From: Xanthomonas sacchari
GTDB lineage: Bacteria; Pseudomonadota; Gammaproteobacteria; Xanthomonadales; Xanthomonadaceae
Length of the DNA stretch: 64,000 nucleotides
Assembly: GCF_024266585.1 (NCBI RefSeq)
Contig: NZ_CP100647.1
Location: forward strand, 3,639,001-3,703,000
Reading direction: 5' to 3'
The stretch's first letter is position 1, and each line of letters opens with the position of its first letter. The position numbers and the translations under genes were made by a program. The notes under the pieces were generated by a model that saw only the letters and a program-made list of their open reading frames with translations, was not told where the DNA came from and did no database searches. Of the stretch, positions 17,623 through 27,400 are shown one piece after another.

Positions 17623-17841
17623 CGGACGGACATCGAAAAGAGAATGTCCCGATTCTAGGCGCGCGGCGCAGCGCGGGCAGGTTGCGCTGCAGCATGCACG
17701 CCCGCGGCGGCGGTCCCGCCGCTCGGCGTCAGCGCCTGGCTATCCGCTGCATGAATGCGTGCCGGCGACGCGGTCAACAGCCGCGCCGGCCGCGGCGTTT
17801 CCTCCCGCATCGGCACCCCGCCGATGCCTTCGGAGAATCGT

Positions 17842-18159
17842 ATGCTCGCTCGTCCCTTGTTGCTGGCCTCCCTGCTCGGCGGCGCGCTCGCCGGTGGCAT
17901 GGCCGTCGCGCCCGCGCAGGCGCGCGAGGTGGTGGAACTGGCGGTCCGCACCGCGCCGCCACCGCCGCGCGTGGAACGGGTGGTGGTGCGGCCGGGCTAC
18001 GTGTGGCTGCCGGGCTATTGGCAGTGGGACGGACACCACCACGTCTGGGTCGCCGGCCGCTACGTGGTGGAACGGCCGGGCTACGTCTACGTCGGCCCGC
18101 GCTGGGAGCATTACGGCCCCGCCTATCGCTTCCACGCCGGCTATTGGGTCCGCCGCTAG
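17842..18159 (+). CDS. Exported YXWGXW-repeat protein
   Basis: 105 residues with a signal peptide (MLARPLLLASLLGGALAGG, cleaved near AQA-R). The mature part is full of aromatic repeats: PGYVWLPGYWQWDG, HHVWVAGRYV, PGYVYVGPRWEHYG, YRFHAGYW. This is the YXWGXW/BcpO-type repeat family, small secreted or periplasmic proteins of unknown role. A GGAGA ribosome site precedes the ATG. It is divergent from icmF across about 220 bases. Confidence 0.82.
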   Translation: MLARPLLLASLLGGALAGGMAVAPAQAREVVELAVRTAPPPPRVERVVVRPGYVWLPGYWQWDGHHHVWVAGRYVVERPGYVYVGPRWEHYGPAYRFHAGYWVRR

Positions 18160-18629
18160 TCCATCGCCCGCCCCATGGTCGCGCGATCGCCGTGCCGGCG
18201 GCGCGCGCGACCCGCGGCGCGGTGGCATGCGGGGCCACCGCCACGGCAGCGGCCACCGTCGCGCCGGCATTCGGCCGATCCCGCCCCGCCAGTGTCCATC
18301 GCCGCCAACACAGGACCGGCCCGGGCCGCCGCCGCGTCTGCCCATCTCCGCCAACACCACCTCACGCCGATGCCACCCGCAGGCAGGCGCCATCAGGCGA
18401 TCGAAGCGATCGCCCGCACCGCTTGCCGCCTGGCGTCGCACAGCGCGGCGAGATGCCCGTGCCCGCGGACCGCAGCGTCATCGCGCGGGCGGCCGGCAAT
18501 TGCTTTAAAATGCCGCCATCGCGACGCTCAGGGCCAGTTCCGGAACCGTCGCGTTTTTGTTTTGCGCCACCCACCAGGCACGTTCCTGGACCCATGGTGT
18601 CCGACACCTGCAACGCCAGCGGAGCCCCC
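18160..18629. other. Intergenic region upstream of the leucine-type dehydrogenase
   Basis: About 470 bases without a convincing gene. The stretch is GC-rich except around 18498-18515 (CAATTGCTTTAAAATGCC), whose TTTAAAAT could serve as a -10 region for the downstream gene. I see no matching -35 or operator that would make this firm. Confidence 0.4.
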
Positions 18630-19730
18630 ATGCTTTTCGAAACGCTAGCCAACACCGGCCACGAACAGGTCGTCTTCTGCCACAACCGCGACGTGGGACT
18701 GCAGGCGATCATCGCCATCCACAACACCGTGCTCGGCCCTGCGCTGGGCGGCGTGCGCATGCGCCCCTACGCCAACACCGAATCGGCGCTGCAGGACGCG
18801 CTGCGGCTCAGCCGCACCATGACCTACAAGAACGCGCTGGCCGGGCTCAACATCGGCGGCGGCAAGGCGGTGATCATCGGCGACCCGAAAAGCGACAAGT
18901 CCGAAGCGCTGTTCCGCGCCTTCGGCCGCTACGTCGATTCGCTGGGCGGCCGCTACATCACCGCCGAGGACGTCGGCACCGACGTCAACGACATGGAGCA
19001 GATCTACCTGGAGACCGAGTACGTCACCGGCGTGCACCAGGTGCATGGCGGCTCCGGCGATCCGGCCCCGTTCACCGCCTACGGCGCGCTGCAGGCGCTG
19101 ATGGCCTCGCTGCAACGCAAGTTCGGCCACGAGGAGATCGGCAAGATCAGCATCGCCGTGCAGGGCCTGGGCCACATCGGCATGGAGCTGGTGAAGCTGC
19201 TCAAGGAACGCGGCGCCAAGCTGTACGTGACCGACCTGGACCCGGCGCTGGTCGCGCGCGCGGTGGCCGAATACGGTGCCGAAGCGGTGGCCCCGGACGA
19301 GATCTACGACGTCGCCGCCGACGTGCTGGCGCCGTGCGCCCTGGAAAGCGCACTCGACGAGGCCAAGCTGCCGCGACTGAAGGTCAAGATCGTCTGCGGC
19401 ACCGCCAACAACCAGTTGGCCAACCCCGCGGTCGGCGAGGAACTGCACCGCCGCGGCATCCTCTACGCGCCGGACTACGCGGTCAACGCCGGCGGCGTGA
19501 TGAACGTGTCGCTGGAGATCGACGGCTACAACCGCGAACGCGCGATGCGGCTGATCCGCAGCATGTACCACAACCTCGGCAAGATCTTCGACCTGTCCGA
19601 GCGCGAGAACATTCCGCCGCAACAGGCCGCCGACCGCATCGCCGAGGCGCGCATGCAGGCGATCGGCAAGCTCAAGCTGCCGCTGGGCCGCACCGCACCG
19701 CGCTCGATGGGCCATCTGCGCGGCGAGTGA
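18630..19730 (+). CDS. Leucine dehydrogenase-type amino acid dehydrogenase
   Basis: 366 residues of the Glu/Leu/Phe/Val dehydrogenase family. Motifs: GPALGGVRMRPY, the catalytic lysine region MTYKNALAGLNIGGGKAVI, AEDVGTDVNDM, the Rossmann loop VQGLGHIGMELV, and the C-terminal dimer region YAPDYAVNAGGVMNVS. It oxidatively deaminates branched-chain amino acids to 2-oxo acids with NAD+, or the reverse. The length (about 365) matches leucine dehydrogenase and not the longer glutamate enzymes. A GGAG ribosome site precedes the ATG. It lies close to icmF, which handles the isobutyryl-CoA made from valine. Substrate preference between Leu, Val and Phe cannot be read safely. Confidence 0.87.
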   Translation: MLFETLANTGHEQVVFCHNRDVGLQAIIAIHNTVLGPALGGVRMRPYANTESALQDALRLSRTMTYKNALAGLNIGGGKAVIIGDPKSDKSEALFRAFGRYVDSLGGRYITAEDVGTDVNDMEQIYLETEYVTGVHQVHGGSGDPAPFTAYGALQALMASLQRKFGHEEIGKISIAVQGLGHIGMELVKLLKERGAKLYVTDLDPALVARAVAEYGAEAVAPDEIYDVAADVLAPCALESALDEAKLPRLKVKIVCGTANNQLANPAVGEELHRRGILYAPDYAVNAGGVMNVSLEIDGYNRERAMRLIRSMYHNLGKIFDLSERENIPPQQAADRIAEARMQAIGKLKLPLGRTAPRSMGHLRGE

Positions 19731-19847
19731 CGCCGCGCGCCGCCTGCACCGCAGGTAGCGTGGTCTCAGATCGCAAGGCCGGGACGTCCCGACCGTACAT
19801 GACCGCCCACGATCCGGCGCAGCACGCGCCGGACCGCGTGTCCGGGC

Positions 19848-22697
19848 TCAGAAGCCCAGGCGATAGCGCAGCGACACCGCACGGTCGTCGCCGCGCGGGC
19901 CGAACCGCTGGTCGTAGCCCAGCCCCAACAGCCCCCCATTCCAGCGCGTCTGCAGGCTGGCGCCGAACAGGCCGCCCGAACGCGCCGGCTGCAGGTCCAC
20001 CAGCGGCGCCCAGGCGTTGACGCCGACGAAGCTGGCCTGCCGGTCCAGCCCCTGCGCGGCCAGCGTCTGCTGCCATTCGGCATAGCCCTGCAGCGACCAG
20101 CCGCGCCCGCCGAATCCGCCGCGCAGGCCGGCCAGCGCCTGGCTGCGCGAGGAACTGGCGGCACCGGCCATCAGCCCGAAGCCGTCGCCGCCCTGCTCGC
20201 GGAAGCCGTCGCTGTCGATGCGGCTGTAGTCGGCGCCGGCATACGGGGTCAGCCACGCCGGGCCGCGCCCGACGCGATAGCCGACCTCGACGCTGGAGGA
20301 CAGGAAGCGGCCGGCGTAGCGGCTGGACGCGTCGGCGACGGTATCGCCGAGCAGCAGGCTGCGATCGAGCTGGCGCTGGTACTGGCCGGTGCCCAGTTGC
20401 GCCAGCGCGTAGGCATTGCCGGCCACCGCGCCGAGGTAGGCCTGGCCCTGCACCTGGCGGTTGCGGCTGCGGTCCAGGCTGCCGGCGTCGCTGGCGCGGC
20501 TCTCGCCGAAGGCGAAGCCGGCCACCGCGTGCTCGCCCAGGCGCAGGTCCTGGCCCATCAGCCAGCCATCGAGCTGGAACTGGCTGCCGGCGAAGCTGCC
20601 CTGCCCGGTCTCGCCCAGGCGCTGGCTCCAGGCGCCGACCGCGCGCGGTTGCTCGACCAGCGTGTCGAAGCGGCTGGACAGCGCGCGCCGCTGCAGGTCC
20701 ATGGTGTCGAAGGTCATCGCAGTGGCCGCGGCATGCGCCTCGCCGGACAGGCTGCGCAGGGTCGCCGACGCCGCCGCCACGCTCGGCGACTGCTGCACCG
20801 CGCCGGCCGCCTTGAGCAGCGCACCGTCGACCGTGGCCGGGGCCTGGGTCAGCTGCGTATTGAGTTGCGCGAACGCCGCGTCCACGCGGGTCGCCGACGC
20901 CAGCGTGGCGGCGGTGATGTTGCCGAAGCTGGCCGCGGCGGCGGTGACGCTCAGCGACTGCACGGTGATCGAGGCGCTGGTGGCGTCGTAGGACAGCGAC
21001 GAGGTCAGGAACACGTTCGACGGCGTGGTCACCGAGGCGAACGTGCCGGTGAGTCCGCCATTGGCCTCCAGCACCTTGTACGCGGTGTTGTTGACCACGT
21101 AGTCGCGCTTGCCCAGCACGTACAGCGAGCCGCCCTGCAGGGTGGCGCTGCCGCCGACCGAGAGCTTGTCGCCGACCAGCAGGGCCAGGCGGCCATTGTT
21201 GCTCTGCACGTAGTTGCCGCTCAGGCTCAGCGTGGCCGCGCCGACCTGGAAGGTACCGGCATTGGCGACGCTGCCGCCGAGCGCGCCGGTGCCGACGAAG
21301 GTGGCGCCATTGCTGATCGCCACGTTCGAACTGCCGAGGCTGGCCGCGCTGAGCGTGCCGCCCTGCACCTGGGTGTCGCCGCTGTAGCTGTTCTGGGTGC
21401 CGCTGAGGATCAGCGTGCCGCTGTCCTGCTTGATCAGGCCGCCACTGCCGGCGATGTCGTTGGCCCAGGTCGAGCTGCCGGTGAACGCCACCGTGACGTC
21501 GCCCCAGTCGAAGCGGCCCGGTCCCTGCACCGCCTTGCCGACGTTGAGCAGGCCGTAGCCGAAGGTCGCGTCCACGCCGGGCGTGCCCAGGTCGGTGGCG
21601 GTGCCCAGCAGGGTCTGCCGGACCAGGTCGTTGCTGAAGTACGGGAAGGCCTGCCAGACCAGCGCCGCCGCGCCGGACACCAGCGGCGCCGCGTACGAGG
21701 TGCCGCTGCCGTAGTAGTAACCGGGATTGCTGGTGGAGGTGGTCGCCTTGGGATCGACGAACACCTCGGTGCCGGGCGCGACCAGGCAGTAGCGCATCGC
21801 CGCGCCGCAGGCGTTGGAGTACGAGGCCAGTTGCGTGCCGGTGCTGGAATCGACCGCGGCCACCACCAGCCAGCCGCGCTCCAGGTCCGCCGCCGGCAGC
21901 GTGCCGTTGGGGCCGGCCTTGCTGGGCAGCGAGGCGATGTCCGAGGGCGTGGACTTGGATTCGTTGCCGGCGGCGAACACCACCAGGCCACCGTTGCCGA
22001 GCACGAACGGGCGGTACTCGGCGGCGATGGCGTTGGTCGAATTCAGGTCGGTCCAGTAGATGCCGCCCCAGGAATTGTTCATCACCTTGACCCCGGCGTT
22101 GATCAGGTCCTGGTGCACCTGGGTCAGGCCCAGTCCGCCACTGACCTGGTTGCCGCTGCCGCTGCCGTCGTCCTTGGGCGGGGTATCGGCAATGATGCGC
22201 GCGGACACGATCTGCGCGCCCGGGGCGATGCCGCCCGGCCACTGCCCGACCGACTTGCCCGCCGCCAGCTGCGCCACGGTGGTGCCGTGGCCGTCGACGT
22301 CGTCGACTGCGGTGTTGTTCTGGCTCGGATCGACGTAGATCAGGTTCGACACCACTCGCCCGGCCAGGGCCGGATGGTTGCGGTTGACGCCGGTGTCGAC
22401 CACGCCGATGCGGAAGCCGCTGCCGTCGTAGCCGGCGGAGTGCGCGGCCAGCGTATTGGTCAGGGTCAGGTGCGCGTCGAAGGCCGGCTGGGGCGGCGGC
22501 GGCGAGGTCGGAGGCGACGTCGGCGGCGGCGGCGGCGGAGGCGGCGGAGGCGGCGGTGGTGGGGGAGGCGGAGGCGGCGAGGTCGGCGGCGGACTGCCGT
22601 GGACCAGATTGCCGCCACCGCCACCGCCGCCTCCGCAGGACGTCAGCGCAACCGCCACAGCGGCCGCCAGCAGCGACCGCGCCATCAATGTCCGCAT
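19848..22697 (-). CDS. Subtilisin-family autotransporter serine protease
   Basis: 949 residues. The N-terminus has a lipoprotein-like signal (VAVALTSC followed by a run of Gly). A Pro-rich linker about residues 36-66 precedes an S8 protease domain with Asp in [12 protein letters not shown], His in DGHGTTVAQ and Ser in [20 protein letters not shown]-like autotransporter repeat follows ([20 protein letters not shown]), then a passenger stalk and a C-terminal beta-barrel of about 280 residues ending RLGF with a terminal Phe. This is a type V secreted protease, displayed or released at the surface. The lipobox cysteine suggests that the N-terminus may be lipidated. The Pro linker is encoded by a GGC/GGA microsatellite. 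Confidence 0.9.
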   Translation of the reverse strand: MRTLMARSLLAAAVAVALTSCGGGGGGGGNLVHGSPPPTSPPPPPPPPPPPPPPPPPPPTSPPTSPPPPQPAFDAHLTLTNTLAAHSAGYDGSGFRIGVVDTGVNRNHPALAGRVVSNLIYVDPSQNNTAVDDVDGHGTTVAQLAAGKSVGQWPGGIAPGAQIVSARIIADTPPKDDGSGSGNQVSGGLGLTQVHQDLINAGVKVMNNSWGGIYWTDLNSTNAIAAEYRPFVLGNGGLVVFAAGNESKSTPSDIASLPSKAGPNGTLPAADLERGWLVVAAVDSSTGTQLASYSNACGAAMRYCLVAPGTEVFVDPKATTSTSNPGYYYGSGTSYAAPLVSGAAALVWQAFPYFSNDLVRQTLLGTATDLGTPGVDATFGYGLLNVGKAVQGPGRFDWGDVTVAFTGSSTWANDIAGSGGLIKQDSGTLILSGTQNSYSGDTQVQGGTLSAASLGSSNVAISNGATFVGTGALGGSVANAGTFQVGAATLSLSGNYVQSNNGRLALLVGDKLSVGGSATLQGGSLYVLGKRDYVVNNTAYKVLEANGGLTGTFASVTTPSNVFLTSSLSYDATSASITVQSLSVTAAAASFGNITAATLASATRVDAAFAQLNTQLTQAPATVDGALLKAAGAVQQSPSVAAASATLRSLSGEAHAAATAMTFDTMDLQRRALSSRFDTLVEQPRAVGAWSQRLGETGQGSFAGSQFQLDGWLMGQDLRLGEHAVAGFAFGESRASDAGSLDRSRNRQVQGQAYLGAVAGNAYALAQLGTGQYQRQLDRSLLLGDTVADASSRYAGRFLSSSVEVGYRVGRGPAWLTPYAGADYSRIDSDGFREQGGDGFGLMAGAASSSRSQALAGLRGGFGGRGWSLQGYAEWQQTLAAQGLDRQASFVGVNAWAPLVDLQPARSGGLFGASLQTRWNGGLLGLGYDQRFGPRGDDRAVSLRYRLGF

Positions 22698-22891
22698 GGT
22701 GTTCCCCTCTCAATGCTGTCTTCCGGCCATACACGCCGGTACTGCCCCCGTTAGCGGCCGCCGACGACGGCGCTGAACTTGGGCAAATTTACACCGGAAT
22801 GCAGACCACAGGACCGCCCCGGCGGTTGACGCGATTGGCAGAACCGGCGCTGCGGCCGATAATCGACGCACATCTTCCGTAAAGGTTTGCC

Positions 22892-24067
22892 ATGACCGAG
22901 ATCGTCATCGCCGCGGCCAAGCGCACCGCCATGGGCGCGTTCCTGGGCCAGTTCAACGGCGTGCCCACGCCAACGCTCGGCGCTGCGGCCATCCGCGCCG
23001 CGCTGGAGCAGTCCGGCATCCCCGCCGCCGACGTTTCCGAAGTCATCATGGGCTGCGTGCTGCCGGCCAACCTCGGCCAGGCCCCGGCGCGCCAGGCCGC
23101 GCGCGCGGCCGGCGTGCCCGACGCCACCGGCGCCACCACCATCAACAAGGTCTGCGGTTCGGGCATGAAGGCCGTAATGCTGGGCCACGACCTGATCAAG
23201 GCCGGTTCGGCCAGCATCGTCGTCGCCGGCGGCATGGAATCGATGAGCAACGCGCCGCACCTGCTGCCTAACTCGCGCACCGGCAACCGCTACGGCAATT
23301 TCCAGGCGGTCGACCACATGGCCTGGGACGGCCTGACCAATCCCGACGACGGCCAGGCGATGGGCGTGTTCGGCGAGGCCACCGCGGAGAAGTTCGGCTT
23401 CAGCCGCCAGGACCAGGATGCGTTCGCGATCGAATCGGTGAACCGCGCGCAGGCCGCACAGCGCGATGGCGCCTTCGCTGCGGAAATCGTCCCGGTCGCC
23501 GTGGCCACCCGCAAGGGCGAAGTGCAGGTCGATAGCGACGAGCAGCCGGGCAAGTCCGACGTGACCAAGATCCCGACGCTGAAGCCGGCGTTCAAGAAGG
23601 ACGGCACGGTCACCGCGGCCAGCTCCTCGAGCATCTCCGACGGCGCCGCCGCGCTGGTACTGCTGGGCGCCGACGAGGCCGCACGCCGCGGCGTCGCGCC
23701 GCTGGCGCGGATCGTCGGCCACGCGACGTTCTCGCAGGCGCCGGAATGGTTCACCACCGCGCCGGTCGGCGCGATCCGCAAGCTGCTCGACCAGGTCGGT
23801 TGGAGCCTGGACCAGGTCGACCTGTTCGAGATCAACGAAGCCTTCGCCGTGGTGGCGATGGTTCCGATCAAGGAACTGGGCCTGGACCACGCCAAGGTCA
23901 ACGTCCACGGCGGCGCCTGCGCGCTCGGCCATCCGATCGGCGCCTCCGGTGCGCGACTGCTGGTGACATTGCTAAATGCGTTGCGCAGCCGTGGCGGCCG
24001 CCGCGGAATCGCCACCCTGTGCATCGGCGGTGGTGAAGCGACAGCGGTCGCCATCGAATTGATTTGA
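22892..24067 (+). CDS. Acetyl-CoA C-acetyltransferase (thiolase II)
   Basis: 391 residues, the normal length of biosynthetic/degradative thiolases. Nucleophile C88 is in NKVCGSGMKA, the histidine in GHPIGASGAR and the second cysteine in CIGGGEATA. It condenses two acetyl-CoA to acetoacetyl-CoA, or runs the reverse thiolysis. AtoB- and PhaA-type roles cannot be told apart here because no phaB, phaC, atoA or atoD genes are adjacent. It is divergent from the autotransporter gene and appears monocistronic, followed by a separate promoter for a lipoprotein gene. Confidence 0.92.
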   Translation: MTEIVIAAAKRTAMGAFLGQFNGVPTPTLGAAAIRAALEQSGIPAADVSEVIMGCVLPANLGQAPARQAARAAGVPDATGATTINKVCGSGMKAVMLGHDLIKAGSASIVVAGGMESMSNAPHLLPNSRTGNRYGNFQAVDHMAWDGLTNPDDGQAMGVFGEATAEKFGFSRQDQDAFAIESVNRAQAAQRDGAFAAEIVPVAVATRKGEVQVDSDEQPGKSDVTKIPTLKPAFKKDGTVTAASSSSISDGAAALVLLGADEAARRGVAPLARIVGHATFSQAPEWFTTAPVGAIRKLLDQVGWSLDQVDLFEINEAFAVVAMVPIKELGLDHAKVNVHGGACALGHPIGASGARLLVTLLNALRSRGGRRGIATLCIGGGEATAVAIELI

Positions 24068-24109
24068 TTGGCATTAACCCCTGAAACACAAAAATGAATG
24101 CGCGTGCGC

Positions 24110-24137
24110 TTGACAGCCGACTTTGGCTTGTCATCAT
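24110..24137 (+). promoter_or_regulatory. Sigma-70-type promoter for the downstream lipoprotein gene
   Basis: TTGACA (24110-24115), a 16-base spacer, then CATCAT (24132-24137), about 50 bases before the lipoprotein ATG. The -35 is a perfect consensus and the -10 matches four of six. Confidence 0.55.
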
Positions 24138-24189
24138 GTTGAGGGCGCGCATTCGCGCGTTGCCTAACTAAACGACGAGGATAGACACA

Positions 24190-24531
24190 ATGAGCATCAA
24201 CAAGCTGCTGATCGCAATGGCCCTGGGCCTGGCCCTGGCCGCGTGCTCGAAGCAGGAGCAGGCCCAGGACGCCGCCGCTTCGGCTAACGAAGCCGCCACC
24301 GACGCGCAGGCTGCTGCCGACCAGTCGGCTGCCGCCGGCGCCCAGACCGCCGACGCCGCTCAGGCCGCTGCCGACACCGCCGCGACCGCCGCCAACACCG
24401 CTGCCGACGCTTCGGCCGCTGCTGCCGCTGCCCCGACCGATGCCGCTGCCGACAAGGCTGCCGACACCGCCAAGGCTGCGGAAGACACCGCCGACAAGGC
24501 GAAGGACGCCGCCCAGGAAGCCAAGAAGTAA
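24190..24531 (+). CDS. Alanine-rich lipoprotein
   Basis: 113 residues with a signal peptide and lipobox (MALGLALAAC, Cys20 lipidated). The mature part is about half alanine, with repeated AADxAxxA/ AAxTAxxA patterns and scattered Asp, Lys and Thr, predicting one long amphipathic helix or coiled coil, like late-embryogenesis-type or entericidin-like small lipoproteins. No enzyme motif. It has its own promoter and terminator, so it is probably strongly expressed on its own. A second lipoprotein of the same style lies about 570 bases downstream. Confidence 0.8.
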   Translation: MSINKLLIAMALGLALAACSKQEQAQDAAASANEAATDAQAAADQSAAAGAQTADAAQAAADTAATAANTAADASAAAAAAPTDAAADKAADTAKAAEDTADKAKDAAQEAKK

Positions 24532-24560
24532 TCACTTCTCGCTTCAGGCAGTCCCGAAAG

Positions 24561-24587
24561 AGCCGCTGGTCCGCCAGCGGCTTTTTC
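24561..24587 (+). terminator. Rho-independent terminator of the lipoprotein gene
   Basis: Perfect 9-bp stem AGCCGCTGG / CCAGCGGCT with a 4-base loop, followed by TTTTC TTT. It begins 30 bases after the stop codon. Confidence 0.9.
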
Positions 24588-24590
24588 TTT

Positions 24591-25103
24591 GCCTGATGTT
24601 TGCCGATGAGCGCCGCGACCGCACCACCGTCTTGAGTTTCCGAGCGTGGACAATGAAGTCCACGCATGGCCCCCGCGGCGCTGCCACGGCAGGCATCCGC
24701 CCACGGCATGGCACCGCAAGCGCGCCTGCCCGGCATGACGACGCGCCATGCCATTGCCTCGCTTCCGCGCTCGCCGCATGCAGACCTTCACGCATGACCT
24801 GGACGACGCATCGCCACTGCCGGCAGCGACCACGCAACCGGCCAAACGCCAGCCGCGCACGCCGCGCCCGGAGACGCATCGCCGCCGCACGCCGCGCAGA
24901 CGCGGACGCGCCGAAGCGCGCACGCTGCGCACCGCCCGCGTGCGCAGCGCAGTGGCAAGCTTGCCAACACGGGCGCCTCCTCCCCGCCCGGCCTGTAACG
25001 CCTTCCTGAACACTGCCCCGCGTCCAGGCCCCGCCTTGACGCGGGCTGCATGCGCGCCCGCCTAGGCTGCGCCGCGTCACCCACCCGTGCATGGAGAAGC
25101 CGC
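24591..25103. other. Intergenic region between the two lipoprotein genes, no gene seen
   Basis: About 510 bases. Overlapping open frames on both strands are Arg/Pro-rich, the usual artefact of high GC. No motif, repeat or RNA structure was recognised. Confidence 0.45.
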
Positions 25104-25457
25104 ATGAACAAGACCCCCATCGTGGCCCTGCTGGGCGCCCTCGCACTGGCCGGCTGCCAGGGTCCCGAAGCGCAGCAGGCGCAGCGCGATGCCAAGGTCG
25201 CCGCCGAGCAGACCGGCGAGGCCGCCAAGGAAGCCGCCGGCCAGGTCGCCCAGGCCGGGCGCGAAGTGGCCGCCGATGCCCGCGACGCCGCGCACCGTGC
25301 CGCCAACTCCGACGCCGTGCAGGACGCCTCGGCCGCCGCCAAGGAAATGGCGGCCGACGCCAGCGAGGCCACCGCCCAGGCGGCACAGAAGGTCGCCGAC
25401 AAGGCCCGCGAGAACGCCAACGACGATCCGCACAACGGCGACCGCGAAGGCCATTGA
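25104..25457 (+). CDS. Alanine-rich lipoprotein, second of two
   Basis: 117 residues starting MNKTPIVALLGALALAGCQG, a clear lipobox (LAGC). The mature protein has heptad-like Ala/Lys/Glu repeats (AKVAAEQTGEAAKEAAGQ, AADASEATAQAAQKVADKAREN) and an acidic/His-containing tail, predicting an extended helix anchored to a membrane. It is similar in design to the lipoprotein 570 bases upstream, but the sequences are not close enough to be called a recent duplicate. No known catalytic motif. Confidence 0.78.
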   Translation: MNKTPIVALLGALALAGCQGPEAQQAQRDAKVAAEQTGEAAKEAAGQVAQAGREVAADARDAAHRAANSDAVQDASAAAKEMAADASEATAQAAQKVADKARENANDDPHNGDREGH

Positions 25458-25462
25458 GTCAC

Positions 25463-25490
25463 CGCCGCCCCCGCCTGCGCGGGGGCGGCG
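25463..25490 (+). terminator. GC-rich hairpin after the second lipoprotein gene
   Basis: GCCGCCCCCGC and GCGGGGGCGGC form a strong stem with a short loop 6 bases after the stop codon. There is no immediate T run (a T6 occurs only at 25536-25541), so it may be an attenuating or stabilising hairpin and not a full intrinsic terminator. Confidence 0.5.
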
Positions 25491-25540
25491 CCTGCGGCGC
25501 GGCGCGCGCCGTGCGCCGCACCGGTTCGGAAGGTCTTTTT

Positions 25541-25574
25541 TGTGACGCCGGCCCAAGGCGTTTGCACCGTCACA
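25541..25574. promoter_or_regulatory. TGTGACG/CGTCACA inverted repeat before the diguanylate cyclase
   Basis: Seven-base perfect inverted half-sites (TGTGACG at 25541-25547, CGTCACA at 25568-25574) separated by 20 bases, ending 13 bases before the ATG. The half-sites resemble CRP/Clp boxes, but the spacing is much wider than the known 6-base gap, so the binding factor is unknown. Confidence 0.35.
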
Positions 25575-25587
25575 GTAGACTTTTGCG

Positions 25588-27297
25588 ATGCCGATTCTTC
25601 ATCGTGTACGGGCCAGGACCCGTCTAGCCCTATTGTTCTCCGCCGCGGTCTTCGTGCTGATCGGCTTCGGCGTCTTCTCCGGCGCACAACGCGCGATCTA
25701 CGACGCCGAGCGCGTCGCCCACACCCACGAAGTCCTGCGCAACATCGACGAGGTGCAAGCCACCTTGCTGATGACCGAGTCCTCGTTGCGCGGCTACGAA
25801 CTGACCAACAACCAGGCCTATCTGGCCCTTTACTACGACAGTGCCGAGCGCGTGCCGCGGCAACTGGCGCAACTGCGCAAGCTGGTTTCCGACAATCCGG
25901 TGCAGAGCGCCAACGTACAGGTGCTGCAGCAATTGACCAACACGCGCCTGACGCAGATGCGGCAGATGCTCGCGGTGTACCAGCGCGAGGGGCTGCAAGC
26001 GCTGCAGCGGGCGATGGCGCGGAACGTGTACCAGAGTTCCAGCGCGCTCCGCGACCAGGTGCAGCAGATGATCGACGTGGAGCTGCAGTTGCTGCAGCGC
26101 CGCGACCTGTCCAACCAGCGCAGCGCCGACATGCTGCTGGCGCTGGCCCTGGCCGGCATCCCGTTCGGGCTGGGCAGCGTCGGCGTGGTCTACGCGCTGC
26201 TGTTCCGCGAGCTGCGCAACCGCAGCAGCGCCGAGCAGGCCGCCTCGGTGGCCAACGAACGGATGGAAGCCAGCATCCGCGAGTTGGAGCGCACCAGTGC
26301 GGACCTCAACGCGCTCAGCCGCTACACCGGCCTGTTGCAGAGCTGCGTGGAGCCGGCCGAGGCGCTGACGGTGACCGCGCGCCTGCTCGCCGCGCTGATG
26401 CCCGACACCGGCGGCAGCGTCTACCTGCTGCGCGCCTCGCGTGACCGCGCCGAGGAGATCGTCAGTTGGGGTGAGCCGCCGGTCGGCAGCGAGCCGGCCG
26501 TGGCGCCGCAGGACTGCTGGGCCTTGCGCCGGGACAAGAGCCATTTCGTGCACGCGCAGGGCCACGACTCGGCCTGCGCGCACCTGCGCGAGGATCCGTA
26601 TGCCGCCGGCGCCAGCACCGCCTGCATCCCCCTGTCCGCGCAGGGCACGCAGTTGGGCTTCGTGTTCCTGGCCGGGCGCGGCACCGGCCCGCTGCCGCGC
26701 ATCGCCATTGCCGAGGCCGCCGCCGAGCAGCTGTCGCTGGCGTTGAGCAACCTGCGCCTGCGCCAGTCGCTGCGCCTGCAATCGATCCGCGACCCGCTCA
26801 CCGGCCTGTTCAACCGGCGCTACCTGGAAGAATCGCTCAACCACGAACTGGCCCGCTGCGGGCGTCGGCAGACGCCGATGTCGCTGCTGATGCTGGACGT
26901 GGACCACTTCAAGCAGTTCAACGACCTGCACGGCCATGGCGGCGGCGACAGCCTGCTGGCCGCGGTCGGGCAGATGCTGTCGACACGGTTGCGCGGCGAG
27001 GACATCGCCTGCCGCTACGGTGGCGAGGAGTTCACGGTGATCCTGCCGGAGACCGGCCCGGAGCAGGCGCAGGCGATCGCCGAACAGATCCGCAGCGCGG
27101 CCCAGCAACTGAGCGCGACCGTGGACGGCAAGGCGCTGCCGGCGGTGACCATGTCGATCGGCGTGGCCAGCTACCCGCGCGACGGCATGGTCGCCGGCAT
27201 CCTGCTGCGCAAGGCCGACGCGGCGCTGTACCGGGCCAAGCGCTGCGGCCGCAACCAGGTGCAGGCCTACGACCCCGAACTGGACGGCATGGGCTGA
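25588..27297 (+). CDS. Membrane-bound diguanylate cyclase (CHASE3-like, GAF, GGDEF)
   Basis: 569 residues. Membrane helix about 11-30, a periplasmic helical sensor of the CHASE3 type (about 31-185, with the MTESSLRGYELTNNQAYL signature), a second helix about 188-208, then a coiled linker, a GAF-like domain (about 235-390) and a GGDEF domain with G478-G-E-E-F. The inhibitory I-site RGED is present five residues before the signature. It should make cyclic di-GMP from two GTP and be feedback-inhibited. The domain start SIRDPLTGLFNRRYLEE is standard. It precedes the bactofilin pair by about 100 bases on the same strand. Confidence 0.92.
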   Translation: MPILHRVRARTRLALLFSAAVFVLIGFGVFSGAQRAIYDAERVAHTHEVLRNIDEVQATLLMTESSLRGYELTNNQAYLALYYDSAERVPRQLAQLRKLVSDNPVQSANVQVLQQLTNTRLTQMRQMLAVYQREGLQALQRAMARNVYQSSSALRDQVQQMIDVELQLLQRRDLSNQRSADMLLALALAGIPFGLGSVGVVYALLFRELRNRSSAEQAASVANERMEASIRELERTSADLNALSRYTGLLQSCVEPAEALTVTARLLAALMPDTGGSVYLLRASRDRAEEIVSWGEPPVGSEPAVAPQDCWALRRDKSHFVHAQGHDSACAHLREDPYAAGASTACIPLSAQGTQLGFVFLAGRGTGPLPRIAIAEAAAEQLSLALSNLRLRQSLRLQSIRDPLTGLFNRRYLEESLNHELARCGRRQTPMSLLMLDVDHFKQFNDLHGHGGGDSLLAAVGQMLSTRLRGEDIACRYGGEEFTVILPETGPEQAQAIAEQIRSAAQQLSATVDGKALPAVTMSIGVASYPRDGMVAGILLRKADAALYRAKRCGRNQVQAYDPELDGMG

Positions 27298-27400
27298 ACG
27301 GCGGCGGCCACGGCCGGGCCGCCGTTTTGAAGAAAGCGTCACAAAACCGACGCGATAGAGCGGCGATAGTCGCGCTTCCCCCGACTGGAGACGACAGCCC

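Noticed and set aside
13936-17658. Open frame of about 1240 residues on the plus strand opposite icmF
   Set aside because: It is the antisense shadow of a well-supported gene; composition is Arg/Leu/His-rich with no domain, as expected from high GC.
24591-25103. Small coding frames between the lipoproteins
   Set aside because: Arg/Pro-rich translations with random-like composition and no start context; treated as high-GC noise.
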